Shown here piece by piece: positions 13,521 to 27,900 of a DNA stretch of 64,000 nt (the first letter of the stretch is position 1; every line of letters begins with the position of its first letter). A model generated the notes under the pieces. It had not been told where the DNA came from and searched no databases. It was given only the letters and a program-made list of their open reading frames with translations. This stretch comes from Odontesthes bonariensis (lineage: Eukaryota; Chordata; Actinopteri; Atheriniformes; Atherinopsidae): positions 23,117,536-23,181,535 of the forward strand of contig NC_134524.1 in NCBI RefSeq assembly GCF_027942865.1, read 5' to 3'. The position numbers and the translations under genes were made by a program.

Positions 13521-14544
13521 CACTTTTACTCCAAACGCCTTAAACAGAATCCCTGCGACAGTTGTAGATAAGAACAAATTACTGACACTGCACTGATGTG
13601 AACTCGAAACGAGTTCAAGCAACAAGCAAGTCAAGGAAAAGGGCCATTCTTTTCCGTCTCCGCTCGCGCAGGCCTTCATCACGTTGTGACCAAACTAGTA
13701 TTTTTAAATCGCTCTTTTGACAACCTTCGTTCACTCCTCAATCCGCAACGGGAAACAGAGCACACACACACTCTGAGAGATTATAATTATTGCTGTACAT
13801 AGAACTTAACTGTATTTCCCAGAAAGACATTTTAGAGCAGAGGTTCATTACGCTGTTGGCTCCTCAAAGAATAATGTATCCCGTGTCTTTATGCTGTCCT
13901 CGAGTAAAGGAAGAAACGTATTTGCAAACATATCTAAAGACATATTCAGAACTGATCAGTTCTTCCATTAAGACCAAGGTTTGAAACTGAGCGAAACTGT
14001 CCCCTGTATCTTGGGACAGAAAGCTACTGCATGACTTGTAACCACTATGACCTTCGCGTCTAGCACGTCTCTCTGCTGGTAGCCCTGACATTTTACTTTT
14101 TCTGTTTTTTTTTCAGTTTATTTTTCTTTTCCTTTCTAGCTCTGGTCTGTATTTGTCGTTTTTTTTTGTAATCTAGACTGTAATTATTTTGACTTAAGTC
14201 ATGATACTATCCTCTGGTTTTATTTACTGAGGGAATGGGAAGATGATAATGTGTACATTCAATTTTATGAGAGAAAAAAAAAAAAGTCGTCTTTAGGATG
14301 TTTTATATGGAGAACATATTCACCGCTGATGGTTGAACAGACTTAGTTTTTATCGCCTGCTCGGACTTAACCCCGTCTTTCAGAACCAAATGTCATATCG
14401 ACCCAACATCCTGTAAGTGTGCAAGAAAGGAAAAACAGTTCTCCTCAAAGAGGATTCATCACGAAAGATTGTAATAACGCGCCTGTTACAGTACTGTGTA
14501 TTTTTTGTGCTCACACACTTTGGAATAAAGGTTCAAAACTGACT

Positions 14545-14773
14545 GAGAAACGCACGGCTGTTATTTGTTTCAGGTTTACTGTGAGGGGATGTGGTGGGGA
14601 GCATGTCAAAAGTATGAAAGAGCGAGGAATGCTCTTCATTTCTTTCAATATGTCAAGGATATTCAAAGTTTTATGTCTAAATTCTTGAAAATTGATTAAA
14701 CGTTTGGAGACCGTAAAGTAATAGTTTGCTTAAATTTAAAATAAAAATGATATATATTTTAATTGTTTATATA

Positions 14774-14805
<32 letters not shown>

Positions 14806-16453
14806 ATTTTTATTTATTTTATTTTTTTATGGTAAAATATATATATTTTTTTATCTTTTATTTATATATATATTAGCCCTTTTATGTTATCTTTATGTAG
14901 CTTCCAAGTGTCCGTATTATGCCCAGATAGCTCTGTAATATCTGAGATAATTGAAACGTTGTAGAGCGTTGTTTAAAGGCAAACTTTTAGACTGTACATA
15001 CATGTCCAGTGAGTTATTACACATTACTACACCCTCGTTAAACGATATCCCGAGACGGAATACATTATGAACTAAGTTTAGCAAATGAATGGCAGAGTAA
15101 CGGACGGTCATACTCCACACCGCTAGATGGAGACAAAAGCTTTAATTCTGCCAGCTGTGGGGACCAAACAGAAGAAATTAGCATCACAACAACAACAGCA
15201 GCAGCGCTAGCAACGTCAGCTCGAAGAAAAGCGAAGAGTATTTTTCTCTGGTATTTGGGAACATCTTAACAGGTTTGTAGTGAAACTGCACACGACTTAA
15301 CAGAGAGTCCAAATAAACTACTTCCTGACGTGTGCGTGTCGAAGTCATGCGACGCCGCGTAGGTTCTTATAGCTCAGCACAAAGCATTAGCTAAAAAGCT
15401 AACTAGCTCAGGCAGCTTCTCAACTGTTATTAGCAGCTGGCTGAAGGAGGTGAAATATGATGGCGATAACGTGAAACAGTGATTATAGGTTGTTGACATG
15501 TTCAGCACTGTGGGGGCGATACATGAGCAGTGAAGAGACAACAACCGCGTAGTGCCGTTAGCTGTACATTTAGCATGTTCCTCTGCACCCAGAATAACCA
15601 AACAACGCCACTAAACTCATTACCCGAGTGTTTTTATGTGGAAATATGGCATCTTAGGGGTTTTTCCCCGCAGACTCTGATGGAAACAAGCAATGTTCGC
15701 AGGGTCTTTAATGTGATGGAAGCTCATTTGTACGTGCTGAAACAAAAGACTGTTTGCTGAAATAAAAATAAATAATTAATAATAAACCGCATATGAATTT
15801 GTAACGGTAAGGGTTGAATAACTTAAACCGTTCACGGTTTCTGAATTCAAACCCCAAACGCAGAAGGGCTGACCTGAAGATTTGCCACTTGTTTGTGACT
15901 TATGTGCAAGAAATGATGTCAATTCAGCCGAGTTCGAGTTATGCTTTTAAGACTCAAAAACTGAAGTGCAGTTTCAGGCTAAGGAAGCCCAGTTCCTTCA
16001 TCAGCTTGATATCATACAGACAGAGAGTGATGTGCACCCTTCTTTGTTAGTGCTGTCAGATTGGACAGCACATCCAGTGTTATACCCCCCCCCCCCCCCC
16101 CCAAGTACAGTTTTGTTGCCAAACTGTACTTGAGTGAAACATATCTGATGGAAGGGAACTATCGAAATAGTCTATTTCTACCACATTTAATGTTGCCCAA
16201 CAGGTTCTGTGAGGAGTTACTCTTATTGTCATCCCTCCATAATCTCTGGGATAACAGGGAAACCTGTTACGGAGCAGGTTAGGTTCAAGATAAAATACCG
16301 ACACAACTGCAACACTAGTACCACTTGAGTTTTCAAAACCTCTCAAACCTATATTTGCATGGGAAATATTTCAAATGTTTAAAATTGGACGTTTAACTCG
16401 TTCACGAACAGTATTAGTGTCCAAGTCTTTTCGAGTTTACGTTGAGGAACATT
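14545..16453. other. Intergenic DNA, no gene recognised
   Basis: Lies between the collagen gene and the nested MITEs. It has an AT-rich simple-repeat block at about 14765-14875 and a poly-C run at 16085-16102. The segment about 15120-15560 is richer in CpG and could hold the ankrd46 promoter or a non-coding first exon, but nothing proves it. Confidence 0.5.
14765..14875. repeat. (AT)n-rich low-complexity block
   Basis: Alternating TA/AT runs broken by T tracts. Confidence 0.9.
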
Positions 16454-17729
16454 AGCCGCATTCGCACATACAGGAACCGTTGGCAGTTCTTCTAACCTTT
16501 TCAGGAACGGGGCCGTTTTTTCCCGCATTCGCACATACAGGAACTCGGGACCATCTCCCTTGGTTCCTATAACCATTTCAGCTCCTTCTCCTCAGCTGGG
16601 TCTGTTCTGGGTTCTATAGGAACACATCTGATGCAGGTGTTTGGTGGTCGGTAGCTACGCCGCTTGTCATGTTGTCACGGCTGAAATGTTTCCTCATATG
16701 ACACGGACACAACCGGCACGTGTTTAATAAGTTAAACTGACACGTGGTCTCCTTTGTCTGCGGCGCTCTGCTCTCCTTCCTTCATGAAACGAAGAAGTAT
16801 GGCCTGCGCTCGACCCTGACTCTCTCTGTGAGCTCTTCCAGCCTCCATGTTAGACGCCCGATGTGATCGTCCATGATTAATATCACCATCATGCAGACCA
16901 TGAACACGGTGGCCTCCCCGCTCTCCATAGCCGCATTCGGACAGAGCAGTTCCATGAGTCAGTACCTGATAGAAACTGATGCGACAGCGACGTGTTACTT
17001 TAGCGCCACATTCAACAACAAAACAAAACAAAACCCGCGAAAAGTCAGGAGAGAAGAAAAAAAAACACCAAGAAGCTAACATGGAGAGCGGGGAGGCCAC
17101 CGTGTTCATGCTCTGCATGATGGTGATATTAATCATGGACGATCACATCGGGCGTCTAACATCGAGGCTGGAAGAGCTCACAGTGAGAGTCAGGGTCGAG
17201 CGCAGGCCATACTTCTTCGTTTCATGAAGGAAGGAGAGCTGCGCGCCGCAGACAAAGGAGACCACGTGACAGTTTAACTTATTAAACACGCGCAGGTTGT
17301 GTCCGTGTCGTATGAGGAAACATTAAACTATAGAGCCCAGAAAAGACCCAGCTGAGGAGAAGGAGCTGAAATGGCTCCAGGAACTGAGGGCGATGGTCCC
17401 GAGTTCCTGTATGTCCGAATGTGGGGGAAAACGGTACCGTTCCTGAAAAGGTTATAGGAACTGCCAAAGGTTCCTACAGTGCGAATTCGGCTCATGTTAG
17501 CTTCTTGGTGGTGTTTTTTTTTCTTCTCTCCTGACTTTTCGCAGGTTTTGTTTTGTTTTGCTGTTGAATGTGGCGCTAAAGTAACACGTCGCTGTCGCAG
17601 ACGGTCCCCGACTCATGTGCGAATGCAGACTGAAACAGTTCCGCTGGGGAAGGACAGTTATCAGAACGAAATCCGAGAAGGACCGTTCCTAGAACGGCGT
17701 TCTTAGAACTGCTCTGTCCGAATGCGGCT
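16454..17729 (+). mobile_element. Outer MITE, interrupted by a same-family copy
   Basis: Ends AGCCGCATTCG and CGAATGCGGCT are inverted repeats, flanked by a 3-bp target duplication ATT (16451-16453 and 17730-17732). Removing 16929-17492 plus one CAT joins CTCTCCAT to GTTAGCTTC, which is exactly the continuous sequence of the inner copy. The element's own length is then about 709 bp. It is non-coding. The 3-bp duplication suggests a Harbinger-like group, but no transposase is present. Confidence 0.85.
16929..17492 (-). mobile_element. Inner MITE, inverted insertion into the outer copy
   Basis: A 564-bp copy of the same family in opposite orientation, flanked by the 3-bp duplication CAT (16926-16928 and 17493-17495). 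It lacks two segments of about 66 and 78 bp that the outer copy has. Together the two copies make a long inverted repeat of about 400-bp arms. Confidence 0.85.
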
Positions 17730-17732
17730 ATT

Positions 17733-18311
17733 ATTCTGAGATTGCTCCACGATTTGGACACACAGTTGTTTTTATTTCGCAGATTGCTGAAACTTTGCCC
17801 ATCTTTACTCTCTCAGGTGCTCTTTTAAAACCAAGTCATGTTTCTGTTTAGTATCCCCTTCCTCTTCCTTCCTCTCCTCTCCCAAACCTTTCTGAGACAC
17901 GTTGCTGCCGCAAGAGTCAAGACAAGCTAATATTCTCCATCTCTGGATGGGCGGGGGCACACGCAGACTCCTCACAGAGAGAGCTCTGCCAAGATGTGTG
18001 TGCGTCTCAAATGAGCCGATTCTTGCCAGACTCTTATCCTGTAAGAATGTGACTGTGTCTCCGCTGGAGCTGCTGCAGGGCTGACAGGGACAGCATTTGT
18101 GGTTGTGGGCTGTGGTTTTGGTTCAGCTGAGGTGGAACAGAGTGGTTTAAGAAGTGGGAGCTTCCCACAGAAGGAATGCTTTACCCTCTCAGGTGACACC
18201 GGACCTGAGGCACCTTCTCCCCTGCAGCTGAGCCAAAACGCGCCCCCTCTCTGAAGTGCGTTTTGCAGTTAACGGCTCGTGTTGCTGATATTTAACTTCT
18301 CTCCGCCGCAG
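17733..18311. other. Upstream region or 5' UTR intron of ankrd46
   Basis: Non-coding. It ends with a good 3' splice site (CTCCGCCGCAG at 18301-18311), so a non-coding exon must lie further upstream, but I cannot place it. Confidence 0.5.
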
Positions 18312-18343
18312 GTACGCTGGAATTTTCTGATACCCACTCGGAC

Positions 18344-21300
18344 ATGTCCTATGTCTTCATCAACGACTCGTCGCAGACCAGCGTGCCTCTGCTGCAGTCC
18401 TGCATAGACGGAGACCTGCCCTTCGCCAAGAGGCTCCTGGAGACGGGATGTGACCCCAACATCCGGGACAACCGCGGCCGCACCGGCCTCCACCTCGCTG
18501 CCGCCCGCGGGAACGTGGACATATGTCGTCTGTTACACAAGTTTGGGGCCGATCTGCTGGCGACGGATTATCAAGGAAACACAGCGCTGCATCTGTGCGG
18601 TCATGTGGATACTATACAGTTTCTGGTGTCAAACGGGTTGAAGATTGATATCTGGTAAGAATGTTTTCAGGCTACCACAATTTTGCCCTCTGGCTCTAAC
18701 TTTGCTTTAACTTTGCTTAAACTTCGCGCTGCCTTTTTCCGTCCTGGTCCGAGCTGAGTGCCAGTCCTCTTTGCTATTCTGCATTCTTACCTCTCTGCCA
18801 GTAAAATTGTGACTCAATAAGGTGTGGCCATTAGAAAGAAATTTGGGTTTGGAACTCGAACACCACTGCAGAGCTGCTGCTTCCAGGTTGCAGAGTCACT
18901 GACGTGGAAATGTTCTCAGAAGGAGGCGTTAACATGACTTATATTTAAACTAAATAATTCAGACGGTGCTTCTCTGCTGCAATTTAGCTATTTCCTATTT
19001 TTCGAATGGCTAATCAACACCGCAGGAAACGGCAAAGCTAATAACTTCAGAGCAAGTGATTAAAAACAGTAAAGAAAACAGACAACTGAGGTCGGGGAGG
19101 TAAAGAATGTCGGGTATGGTGCAAGAGATGGAGGTCCTGTGATTGACTTATGCAGAAAGCATAAACGGTACCCGTCTACATTCACTGTCTGCACTCTGTG
19201 GTGGAAATTTTAGTAAGGCACAGAGTCGGTTATTTTCTGAGGAGATAAGATGCTTTTAATAATATCTTGCAAGAGAGAACAGTACAGTACAAAATACAGA
19301 GCTGCTCTGACCACCGGGGCAAAAACAATTCAGTTATAATGCAGATTATTGCGTCATCGCTCCTTTGATATAGTTAAGCGTTTTTATCTACTTTCCCTCC
19401 CTACCTACAGCCAAGGCCGCCTCGGCACCGTAGCATCTTCCCTACTATCCTCCTTAAAGTTGTTTAATCATATAACGAGCACACAATGCCCCCATGGAAG
19501 GAAGAGAGAAAAACAGGTTGGTGTCTTTGCAGGAGGTTATTACAGGTTATACACAGTAACACTCAATACAATGCAAATAAGAATTCATTTTCCCTTACAA
19601 CTCTCTGAGGAGAATCTACATAAAAACACTCATTTTAGGGTGAGGGCCCACATGCTGTCCTGGGTTGCACCCACGGTGTCCAAACTGCCGCAGCCAGTTC
19701 TCCTCCTGCTCAGTTCAAGCTGGAGTGGGACCTATACACTGTACTGGTATAAACACTGGTTAACCATTTATTTTCACCCATTTCAAAATCAGATTATTTT
19801 TGATAACAGGGATCTAGAACTCTTTAGTTTTTGCGGAGGGAATAAAAATCGGCTGCCGTGCTGTCTTCAGCAGGCGGCTCCAATAAACAGACTGGTAGTC
19901 ACTGATGGAAACAAAGCCGCCCACACTGACCCTCTTTAGGGGAGAAAATACGAGCAGCGGTGTTTGGGAATTTTTTGCAACCCGGTATGTCGTGGACGTC
20001 ATGCTTCATGCTCACCGGTTTCAGCTGTCGATGTTTTGTGGAGGCAGAATCAGGCCTGTCAGCGGCTGGCTTCTGGCCTTATGAAATTTTCTTCTCAAAA
20101 GTTTCACTTTCTATGGACAGGAGGGATATTCAGAATTTGTGTGTGTGTGATATTTGGACACGGGCAGTCGCTCAGTTGTGAAGGTGACAGCTCTGTTGTA
20201 CCAGACTCGTCTCATTAAAAAAGGATAACTAATGTCACACGTGCAGCGATCATTAGCAGCTTGTCTTTTACCTGAAAGTAAAACCGCTTCATTTTTCCGT
20301 CTAAAGCATAATTGTTTAAGCCTTCAGACAAATTCAGCCACAATGCAGAAATATACAAAGAGACTTTTCTTGGCTTTTTTTTTTCCACTGTGAAAGATTA
20401 AAAAAATATGTAGCTTTTTGTCGGCTCATTGCAAGAAACCACAAGTGTTTTATGATGTCCTCTTTCGCTCCATCACCTCACACAGGAAAACCACATGTTC
20501 ATGGTTTCAGGGGAAGTGTCATTGTTGTATCTGTGCACTGTGAGCGCACTGAGGGCCTGTTTTCACTTCAATTGCGGGAAAAAAAAGCGAAGGAAAGTCT
20601 CTTTGTATATTCCTGCATTGTGGCTGAATTTGTCTGGAGGCTTAAACAATTATGCTTTAAACTGCAACAGTGCTGACAGAAAAATGAAGAGGTGGCAGAA
20701 GTGGGAAAACAAATCATTGCGCTGGTCCGACCAGAAGGAAAGGCTTCTTAAATGTCCGACCAGAATCCTAAAAAACGAGCCTCTGAAAACCGGACCAACA
20801 CACCTAAACGGGGCTGTTTGGGTGTGAGTCCCTATTGCGGTTTTTGTAAAAACAGTTGCGACACAACTACGCATCTATAACACCAAATTCCCAATAGACC
20901 TGCTCCGATTCGCATATGTTTCTGTTTCTTTTGTCAGACGGTGACACAAGGTCAGAAAGTGATGCAGTGTGTGAGCACACGGTCACACAATCCTGATTTT
21001 ATAGCGTCATGTGACAAAATCAGCATTCAAGTAACTTAAAGACGGCGTCTGTCTCTCTGATGATGTCCCGCACAGCTCAGGCAGTCCATAACGAGCGGCC
21101 CTGATCACACGAGCTGCCCTGCGTGTGCGTGTGTCAGATGTTTCTCAGCGGTTCCCCTCCTCTGACATCCCTCTGTTTTCCCGCATCACAGTAACCACAA
21201 TGGGTCGACTCCGCTCGTGCTGGCGAAGAGACGCGGCGTCAACAAGGACGCCATTCGTCTCCTGGAGGGCCTGGAGGAGCAGGAAGTGAAGGGCTTCAAC

Positions 21301-24300
21301 AGAGGAGCCCACTCCAAACTGGAGACCATGCAGATGGCCGACAGTGAGAGGTAAGCAGCTCCTTTTACACAAAGAAGCTTTTTACTGTTGATGTTTTTTT
21401 AAAAGCACCAAGTCGAGTATTAGTTACTTTCTTCTTTAGAAGGTTTTTTTTTTCCCATCGTCTCCACTGCAGCTGCAAAGCGTTTCCATAGTAACCGAGA
21501 GTGTATTTTTCAGTCTGAGGCTTCAGTCTGAGTCACTGACTGCTCCACACAGAGTGGAGGCAGCTCACACATTCTTCAGACCAACAGGTCAGAGGGTGTA
21601 AGCTGCCGGCTGGTTTTTCTTTCCTCCGACTTTAGACGTGACGCTTCGGCTGCTTTTCACCGCTCCTCAGTTGAATTTTGCTATTCCAGAGCTGAGGTAG
21701 TCGCCTCTCCGACGACCATCTTGAGTTTCACATTTAGTGAAGCTGCACTGTTGCTTTCGTTGCCATGTTTCTTTGTTGTGGCTAACAATGGGAGCGGAGA
21801 GAATCACACTTCAGCACAGCTGTAAAAATCTTCTGAGGAGAATTTTTAGGGTTAGGGTTTAGCTCAAAGCATCTGGCCCCGGTTGTCATTAGCAACAACA
21901 GTGAAGACGACTCTGCTGTGCACCTCTTTATGGAAGGCGCACATCCTTGGGCATTTTGGTAAACGGTGACATACTAATTGTACAGTTTTTAAGCCCAATA
22001 CACGCACAGATTCTTCTTTATCAGAGGGTCAGAACAGTGTTAAAAGTAAAAAAAAAAAAAAACTGCCTCAGTTTGGGGAGCGGCACATGTGGCATGTGTG
22101 CGACTTTCCAGTGTGCAGCCATGCAGGCCCCGGGGTGCGGTCCAATAGTCTTTGCTGCTCAGGAACCTTCCTCACTGAGTAGCAGCCGTGATGAGAGCTG
22201 TTTGAGTTTTCCAAATGCTAAAGGAGAGGAGCTGAAGTTCCTCCTGCATAATGACCTCCTCTAGCATAGGACCCACTTCATGAGAAAAAGGAGATCATTC
22301 CGTCCCATAATTCTGTGCAGCCGCTGCTTTTATAACAACGCTCGATTGTTTTTCTTTAAGTGTGATTCATGTCCATAAATATGACAGGATGAGTCACCCG
22401 TGACTACACAATGTCACTTTTTTTTTTTTTACATTTTTCTGTCCGTTTTCAGTTAGGTGCTTTGATGATAAAGTGATATTCTACATCATTTTCACGTAAC
22501 AGTGTGATAAGATTCCAACAGACGAAGTCTCTAAAGCCTCAGTGTTGCAGACCCACGTCGCAGCTGGGTGCAGTGTGCTTGTCTTTTCCTAAGTCCACCT
22601 CGCTTCAATCCCACGGTGTTTTCAATCGAGATCAAGGCGAAGAAGACCGTTTGACCACACTCCGGGGGAAGATGAATGCCGAGTCGAGCGACTCAGAGCC
22701 GTTGGGTGGCCCAAAACAACACTAACTGTGTTTATATGGCTATATTTTGGCTTCATGCTGTCGGACGTTGGCCAGAGGGAGCGGTGCTGTGTCAGACATG
22801 CAGAATTAAAGTTGCTACATCATGCGGTAACCCAACAAACTCATATCAGCAACCCAACAAACTCATATAACCAACTCAAACCACAGGCTCGAAACTCCCT
22901 CTGTGAAACCTGCAGGCTGAACAAAGGAAAGTGCAGCGTGAGCACAGGGAGTGATTTACACTCTGTGGTGACTGCTTGAAGATTTCAGCTATTTCTGCAT
23001 ACTTTCAGCTGGAGACGCCATTCAAACTTTAAATGGGTCACAAGGCATTCAGCTATCACCAATTGTTTCAGCTTTATCAAATCTTCAGCCAATTTTGAAA
23101 TATGAGTTTCAAAAACATTTTGCTCCTTCTTGATGTTTATGAATGAGCACGCAGTTGAGTGCGTGCTGATGAGTTTAAAATTGTTCAGTTTTTTCAAACA
23201 AATTCCTCTAACTTTCATACAGTTTAACTGAGAGAAACACATTATACCTTAAAATGTAGGAAGAATTGTCCTCTTTCAGCCAATGTAACTACTAAAGAGC
23301 TCACATTTACAGAATTTCAGCTATGAGCCTTGAACCGAGATCAACCTCTCAAATTCTCTGACTAACTCCGATGTTAAAGGGGATAGAGAATCAAAATCGT
23401 CTTTTTCACGTTTTTGGTGTTAGTTCTGAGTCTCCCCGCTGTGGGGAGTACACACGAAGTGCCAGCAAGTGTCAGAACCTCGGTTTCAAGTACTCCCCTT
23501 TTTTGAATATCCCCCAATCCGTTTTTGTGAAAAAGTGACGTCACTTTTTCAGCAATCGCCCCCCCACACGCCCCTTCGGCAAGAAACAGGAACAGGAACA
23601 GGTGTGCCTTCCAAGGCTGTGAAAGCGGACTACGATCGTTACATATTCTTCCCCCGGAAAGCAATGTTCGCGATCAATGGCTTTTATTTATTTTTAACAG
23701 CATCCCCAGTACATACAACCGCCGACTTTTCCTTTGCGCTGCGCATTTCACGGAGTACAGTTTCACAAAGCTTGCACGATTCCGAGCAGGCTTCAGTCAG
23801 AATTTAATGCTCAGTGAGGGTCAGTTCCGACAGACACAGACTGCAGCGAGCTGTGCGCTCCGCTGAGAAGTTAATCAGCTGCAGCCTCCCATCTATCCAT
23901 GACCTGCACGTCTCCAGGACTATGGGGCGAGCAGGTCGGATCACAGCTGACCCTTCTCTATTTGCACCGCTCCCCTCGGGCAGGAGGCTTCGGTCCATTC
24001 GGACCAGAACCTCCCGTCTCAAAAACAGTTTTTCCCAGTTTTTTTATTTTATATTCATATATTTTTATTCTTTATTTCTTATTATTATATCCTATGTTAC
24101 ATATTTGCACCTTACGCTGCAGCAAATTCCTAGTTAGTGAACACTGTTTACTAACAATGGCAATAAAACGAATTCTGATTCTGATGAGCTTTCTTTTCAG
24201 TCAGTGTATTACTCTATAGCTCTGTTTGCAGTGAGAGCAAGGGCAGCCAATCAAGCAACGGCAACCGAATAGCGCCAACACCTACCTGCATTTCATAATG

Positions 24301-24983
24301 AGGTTGCCAGATAAGCTCTGAAACGACGCCAATAAGGGCAAACGACCCATTCTAAACCCAGCATAGTAACATAGCTGTTTCAGAGAGCCTTTTAGGGAGG
24401 TTCTGAGCCATTACAGACCCAACCAATTTTTTTTGGGCTACATATCACATCACAGAACAAGGATTAATGCCCCATTCAACCATTCTCTATCACCTTTAAG
24501 TTTGGTAGTACACAAAAATCACAAAATTCCTTCAACCTATACCTCAGCAACAGTTTTTACAGCTAAAATTGAACTATTTTCAGCTTTTTTTTTTAGCATG
24601 GTCAGCTATCCCCATTCAGCTCATAAGCATTCTCACTGCTGTTTCGCAGGAACAGCTCTTTCTAGTTTTCTTCTAATTTTCCTCATGTTTACCTGCTTAC
24701 TTTCTGGTGTGGTTTAAAACTGTTCTCTATGAAGCGCCCTCTCAGCGTCTCCTCTGTCTGTCTCAGTGCGATGGAGAGCCACTCCTTACTCAACCCCAAC
24801 CTGCAGAGCAGCGAGGGCGTCCTGTCCAGCTTCCGGACCACGTGGCAGGAGTTTGTGGAGGACCTGGGCTTCTGGAGGGTCCTGCTGCTGTTGGTGGTCA
24901 TCGCCCTCCTGTCCCTCGGCATCGCCTACTACGTCAGCGGGGTCCTGCCTTTCTCCAACAGCCAGCTGGAGCTGGTGCACTGA
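18344..24983 (+). CDS. ankrd46: Ankyrin repeat domain-containing protein 46
   Basis: Small single-pass membrane protein with ankyrin repeats; molecular role not settled. Coding exons: 18344-18654 (ATG inside an exon starting at 18312), 21192-21350 and 24767-24983. The split codons TG/T, AG/T and the final TGA give 228 residues, the length I recall for mammalian ANKRD46. Ankyrin repeats occupy roughly residues 10-135 (RGRTGLHLAAARGN and GNTALHLCGHVD are typical). The third exon encodes SHSLLNPNL, a conserved FRTTWQEFVEDLGFW segment, a hydrophobic helix of about 20 residues and a short tail ending ELVH. No lesion is seen. It lies tail to tail with immunoglobulin-type copy A. Confidence 0.95.
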
Positions 24984-27900
24984 GGCAGGCGGGCAATAAG
25001 AAGCGCGGAGGATGTAAAGTTAACACGTGAAGTTCTGCTCTCTGCTTAGTTTGTACCAAACGAGAAGCTACGTTTTGTTTGCTGCCCTCATCTCAACATC
25101 ATAAGTAAAAAGAAGTGATTTTGGGACGAGACACATTCTCCAGTAAAAATGATGTTGGTCTCCCTTTTTTTTTTTTAAAATGAGTTGCTTTTGAAAGCGG
25201 TGGCTCATAGAAAGCATGATGCTCTTATTTCCTCTGATGCATCGACACTTTGTCACACCTTTTTATTTCCTTCGTGCCGTCTGTTCTGTTACAAGCTGGA
25301 TGTTGCCAATGTTTGTCTCCTTTATTTCCATGGTGTTCTCCTCGATTATTTATCAAATATCTTGTATATTAATTGTCCTGCATACCGAATGTTTGCCAGT
25401 TAATCGCCCTCTAATTCCGCCGTTTTGTTGTAACAACTGGAAGCTGATCTGCTGATGTGGGAAGCACGCGTTGTTGTTGGAACATCATATACAGGCACTC
25501 TGTGTTTAACTGGGATTAGAACTACTTATGCTGTATATTCTTTGTATCTTGGTGTCCTTTTATTGAATTGTTTCTCTTGATTTATTTTCCATGTAAATGA
25601 AACATTTTGAAGTAAATCCTCATTAAATGTTGAACATAAATAAAACTCACGGGAGTCGCTTCCGTTTCCAAACTCAGATTTATTCATGAACAATCGGGAC
25701 ACATGATTATAGGACAGCGTGGGCGTTATTAAAGTGTAACAGTGTGCCCGTTTGCAGTGTTGTATAAAGTACTGAAGTCTCACACTCAAGTAAAAGTATA
25801 GGTACCCCTCCAAAATATGACTTTGGTAAAAGTCCAAGTCACTGACTGAAATGTTACTTGAGTTAAAGTCTTAAAGTATCCGAAACGTCTTGTACTTAAG
25901 TATGAGAATTACTGTAAAAATAGATGTAGGCTACTTAAGTAATGTAATGAAAAGTATAAGTAAAACGTAAACAAGACAAATGCAGTTTGAATGCCATTTT
26001 TTATATTTTGGTCAACTTTGAAGGTCAAACATACTTAAAATGTACACACAACCAAGTGCAGGCAAAATTTAGACAGAAAATACAAACTTTGTGAACCTTT
26101 TAAGTTTTTCTTCTTAAAGTAAGGTCAGTGCTGAACATGAGGCGCACATTAAACCATTAAGAAAAAAAAATGAAACAACTGTTATTGCCATCATTATAAA
26201 CAACATTTAAAGAAAAATAGAATTAGGAGGGAACTGCAGCTTATCTGGCATCTGAAGAGGAAGACCTTTTTTTTGTAAAACTACTTTAAAACCTAAAAAA
26301 GGGGACCTCGCGCTGCTGTCGCCGCGGTCAGCTGTCTGCTGGCGGCCGGGAGGCTGTCCTCACTGGCGGACACCAGAAGGAGCTGCCGCGAGCGCGGATG
26401 TTTTCTCAACTTATTTCAGGCGGCTGTCCCGGCGCGGAGGAGCGCTCCCCCCTCGGCCAGTGGAGCAGCTCACACAGGCTGTCCTGTTCGTGGCTGTGAA
26501 AACCACCGAGGGGATATCACCGGAAGAGACTGGAGCCGCTGCTGGACACCTGGGTCTCCAGAAACGCACCACAGGTGCAGCCAACAACACAACACTTCAT
26601 GTGTGATTTTCCTTTCGTGGCCATGTATGCTCGATACACGATGGCGGATCTTCGACTAATGGAGAGGGTGGGGACTCGACAGGTAAATGCACATTTCCCT
26701 TATTGCAGCGTCACAATAAGGGAGCCATCCAAATGGCTCACAGCAGCATTTTTTTCTTGACACCAAAGTCTTTCTACTGACCTACAGAAAATGGATGGAT
26801 GGGGTTTTTTTTGGCGCTGGGAGTATTTAAAGGAACAGTTAGAGACCCGAATATGAACACAAAGACCCGCAAAAAGTGAGTTTTGCATAATATGTCCCCT
26901 TTTCTCTCCACAGTCGCCTCAGGCACGCTCAGGCCGGGAGATTGGACCGAAAAAGAAAAAGTTTTCAGTGCAATCTGTTGGTTTCCTTAGCTAGAAAATT
27001 GTTTTTGAATTGGCTCTATATGAACGAATTGGATTATTTTATGAATAATTATGATTACAATTAATTGAATTCCAATTGGCTTGAATTGGACTTAATTATT
27101 TAAGTGCCTTGAGATGACATTTGTTGTATTTGGCGCTATATAAATAAAAATGAATTGAATTTAAGTACAGTAGTGAAGTATTTTTACTTCGTTACTATAC
27201 AACACTGCCCGTTTGACACGAGTGGCTGTGAGCTTTGGGGATCAGTATCTGACTCCCTTGTCTCTTCAGCTCTTCTTTGCTCGTTCACGCTGCTGCTGTG
27301 ATGAAGTCCTTCCCCCCTCGGGTGGCTGTTTATCACCTCCATTGGCTCACCGCCACCTCCCGGTTCACGCTGTTGGCCTCGCGCTCCGCATCTGCGGCTC
27401 TTCAGCTTCCAGCCCAAAAAAATGCCAAGACCAATTAACAGGAACAACACACAAGCCAAGAGGGCGGACGCGGTCCACTGAGGGCACGCTATGGAAGAAA
27501 AAAAAAATAAACAGAAATTAGACATGTTCAACAAAGGAATGGAGTCTGGCACAGCTCCAGTTAACTCTTGACCTCCTCCAGCATTCTTACCGCGGGGGGA
27601 GGTGTAGTCAGCGGAGCGGGGGGAGGTCTACCTCTCACTTCCATGGCATGGCAGCTTGGCATCGTCGCCATCAAATACAGACAATAGTTGCGGAATGATA
27701 ACACGCAGCTCGATAATATTAGCTAATTCCAGTTCGCCGTTAGGGAAGACCGGGTATGAAAGTAACATTTTTTTGGAAAGCACTCTAATTTACTCTCTAA
27801 AATTATTTATTTAAACGCTACACTTCTATAACTTTTAGCAAAGCACACACATATGTCTACTACAAATGACAACTATTTAAATGTCCTCAATTATGTCACA

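Larger units (their letters stand above)
11843..14545 (+). other. col4a6: Probable 3' UTR of the collagen gene
   Basis: Sequence after the stop codon. It holds an (AC)n microsatellite at 12247-12302, a shorter one near 12684-12705 and a (CT)n tract at 13495-13520. AATAAA occurs near 13486 and at 14524-14529; the latter is a plausible polyadenylation signal for a long UTR. The true end cannot be fixed from sequence alone. Confidence 0.45.
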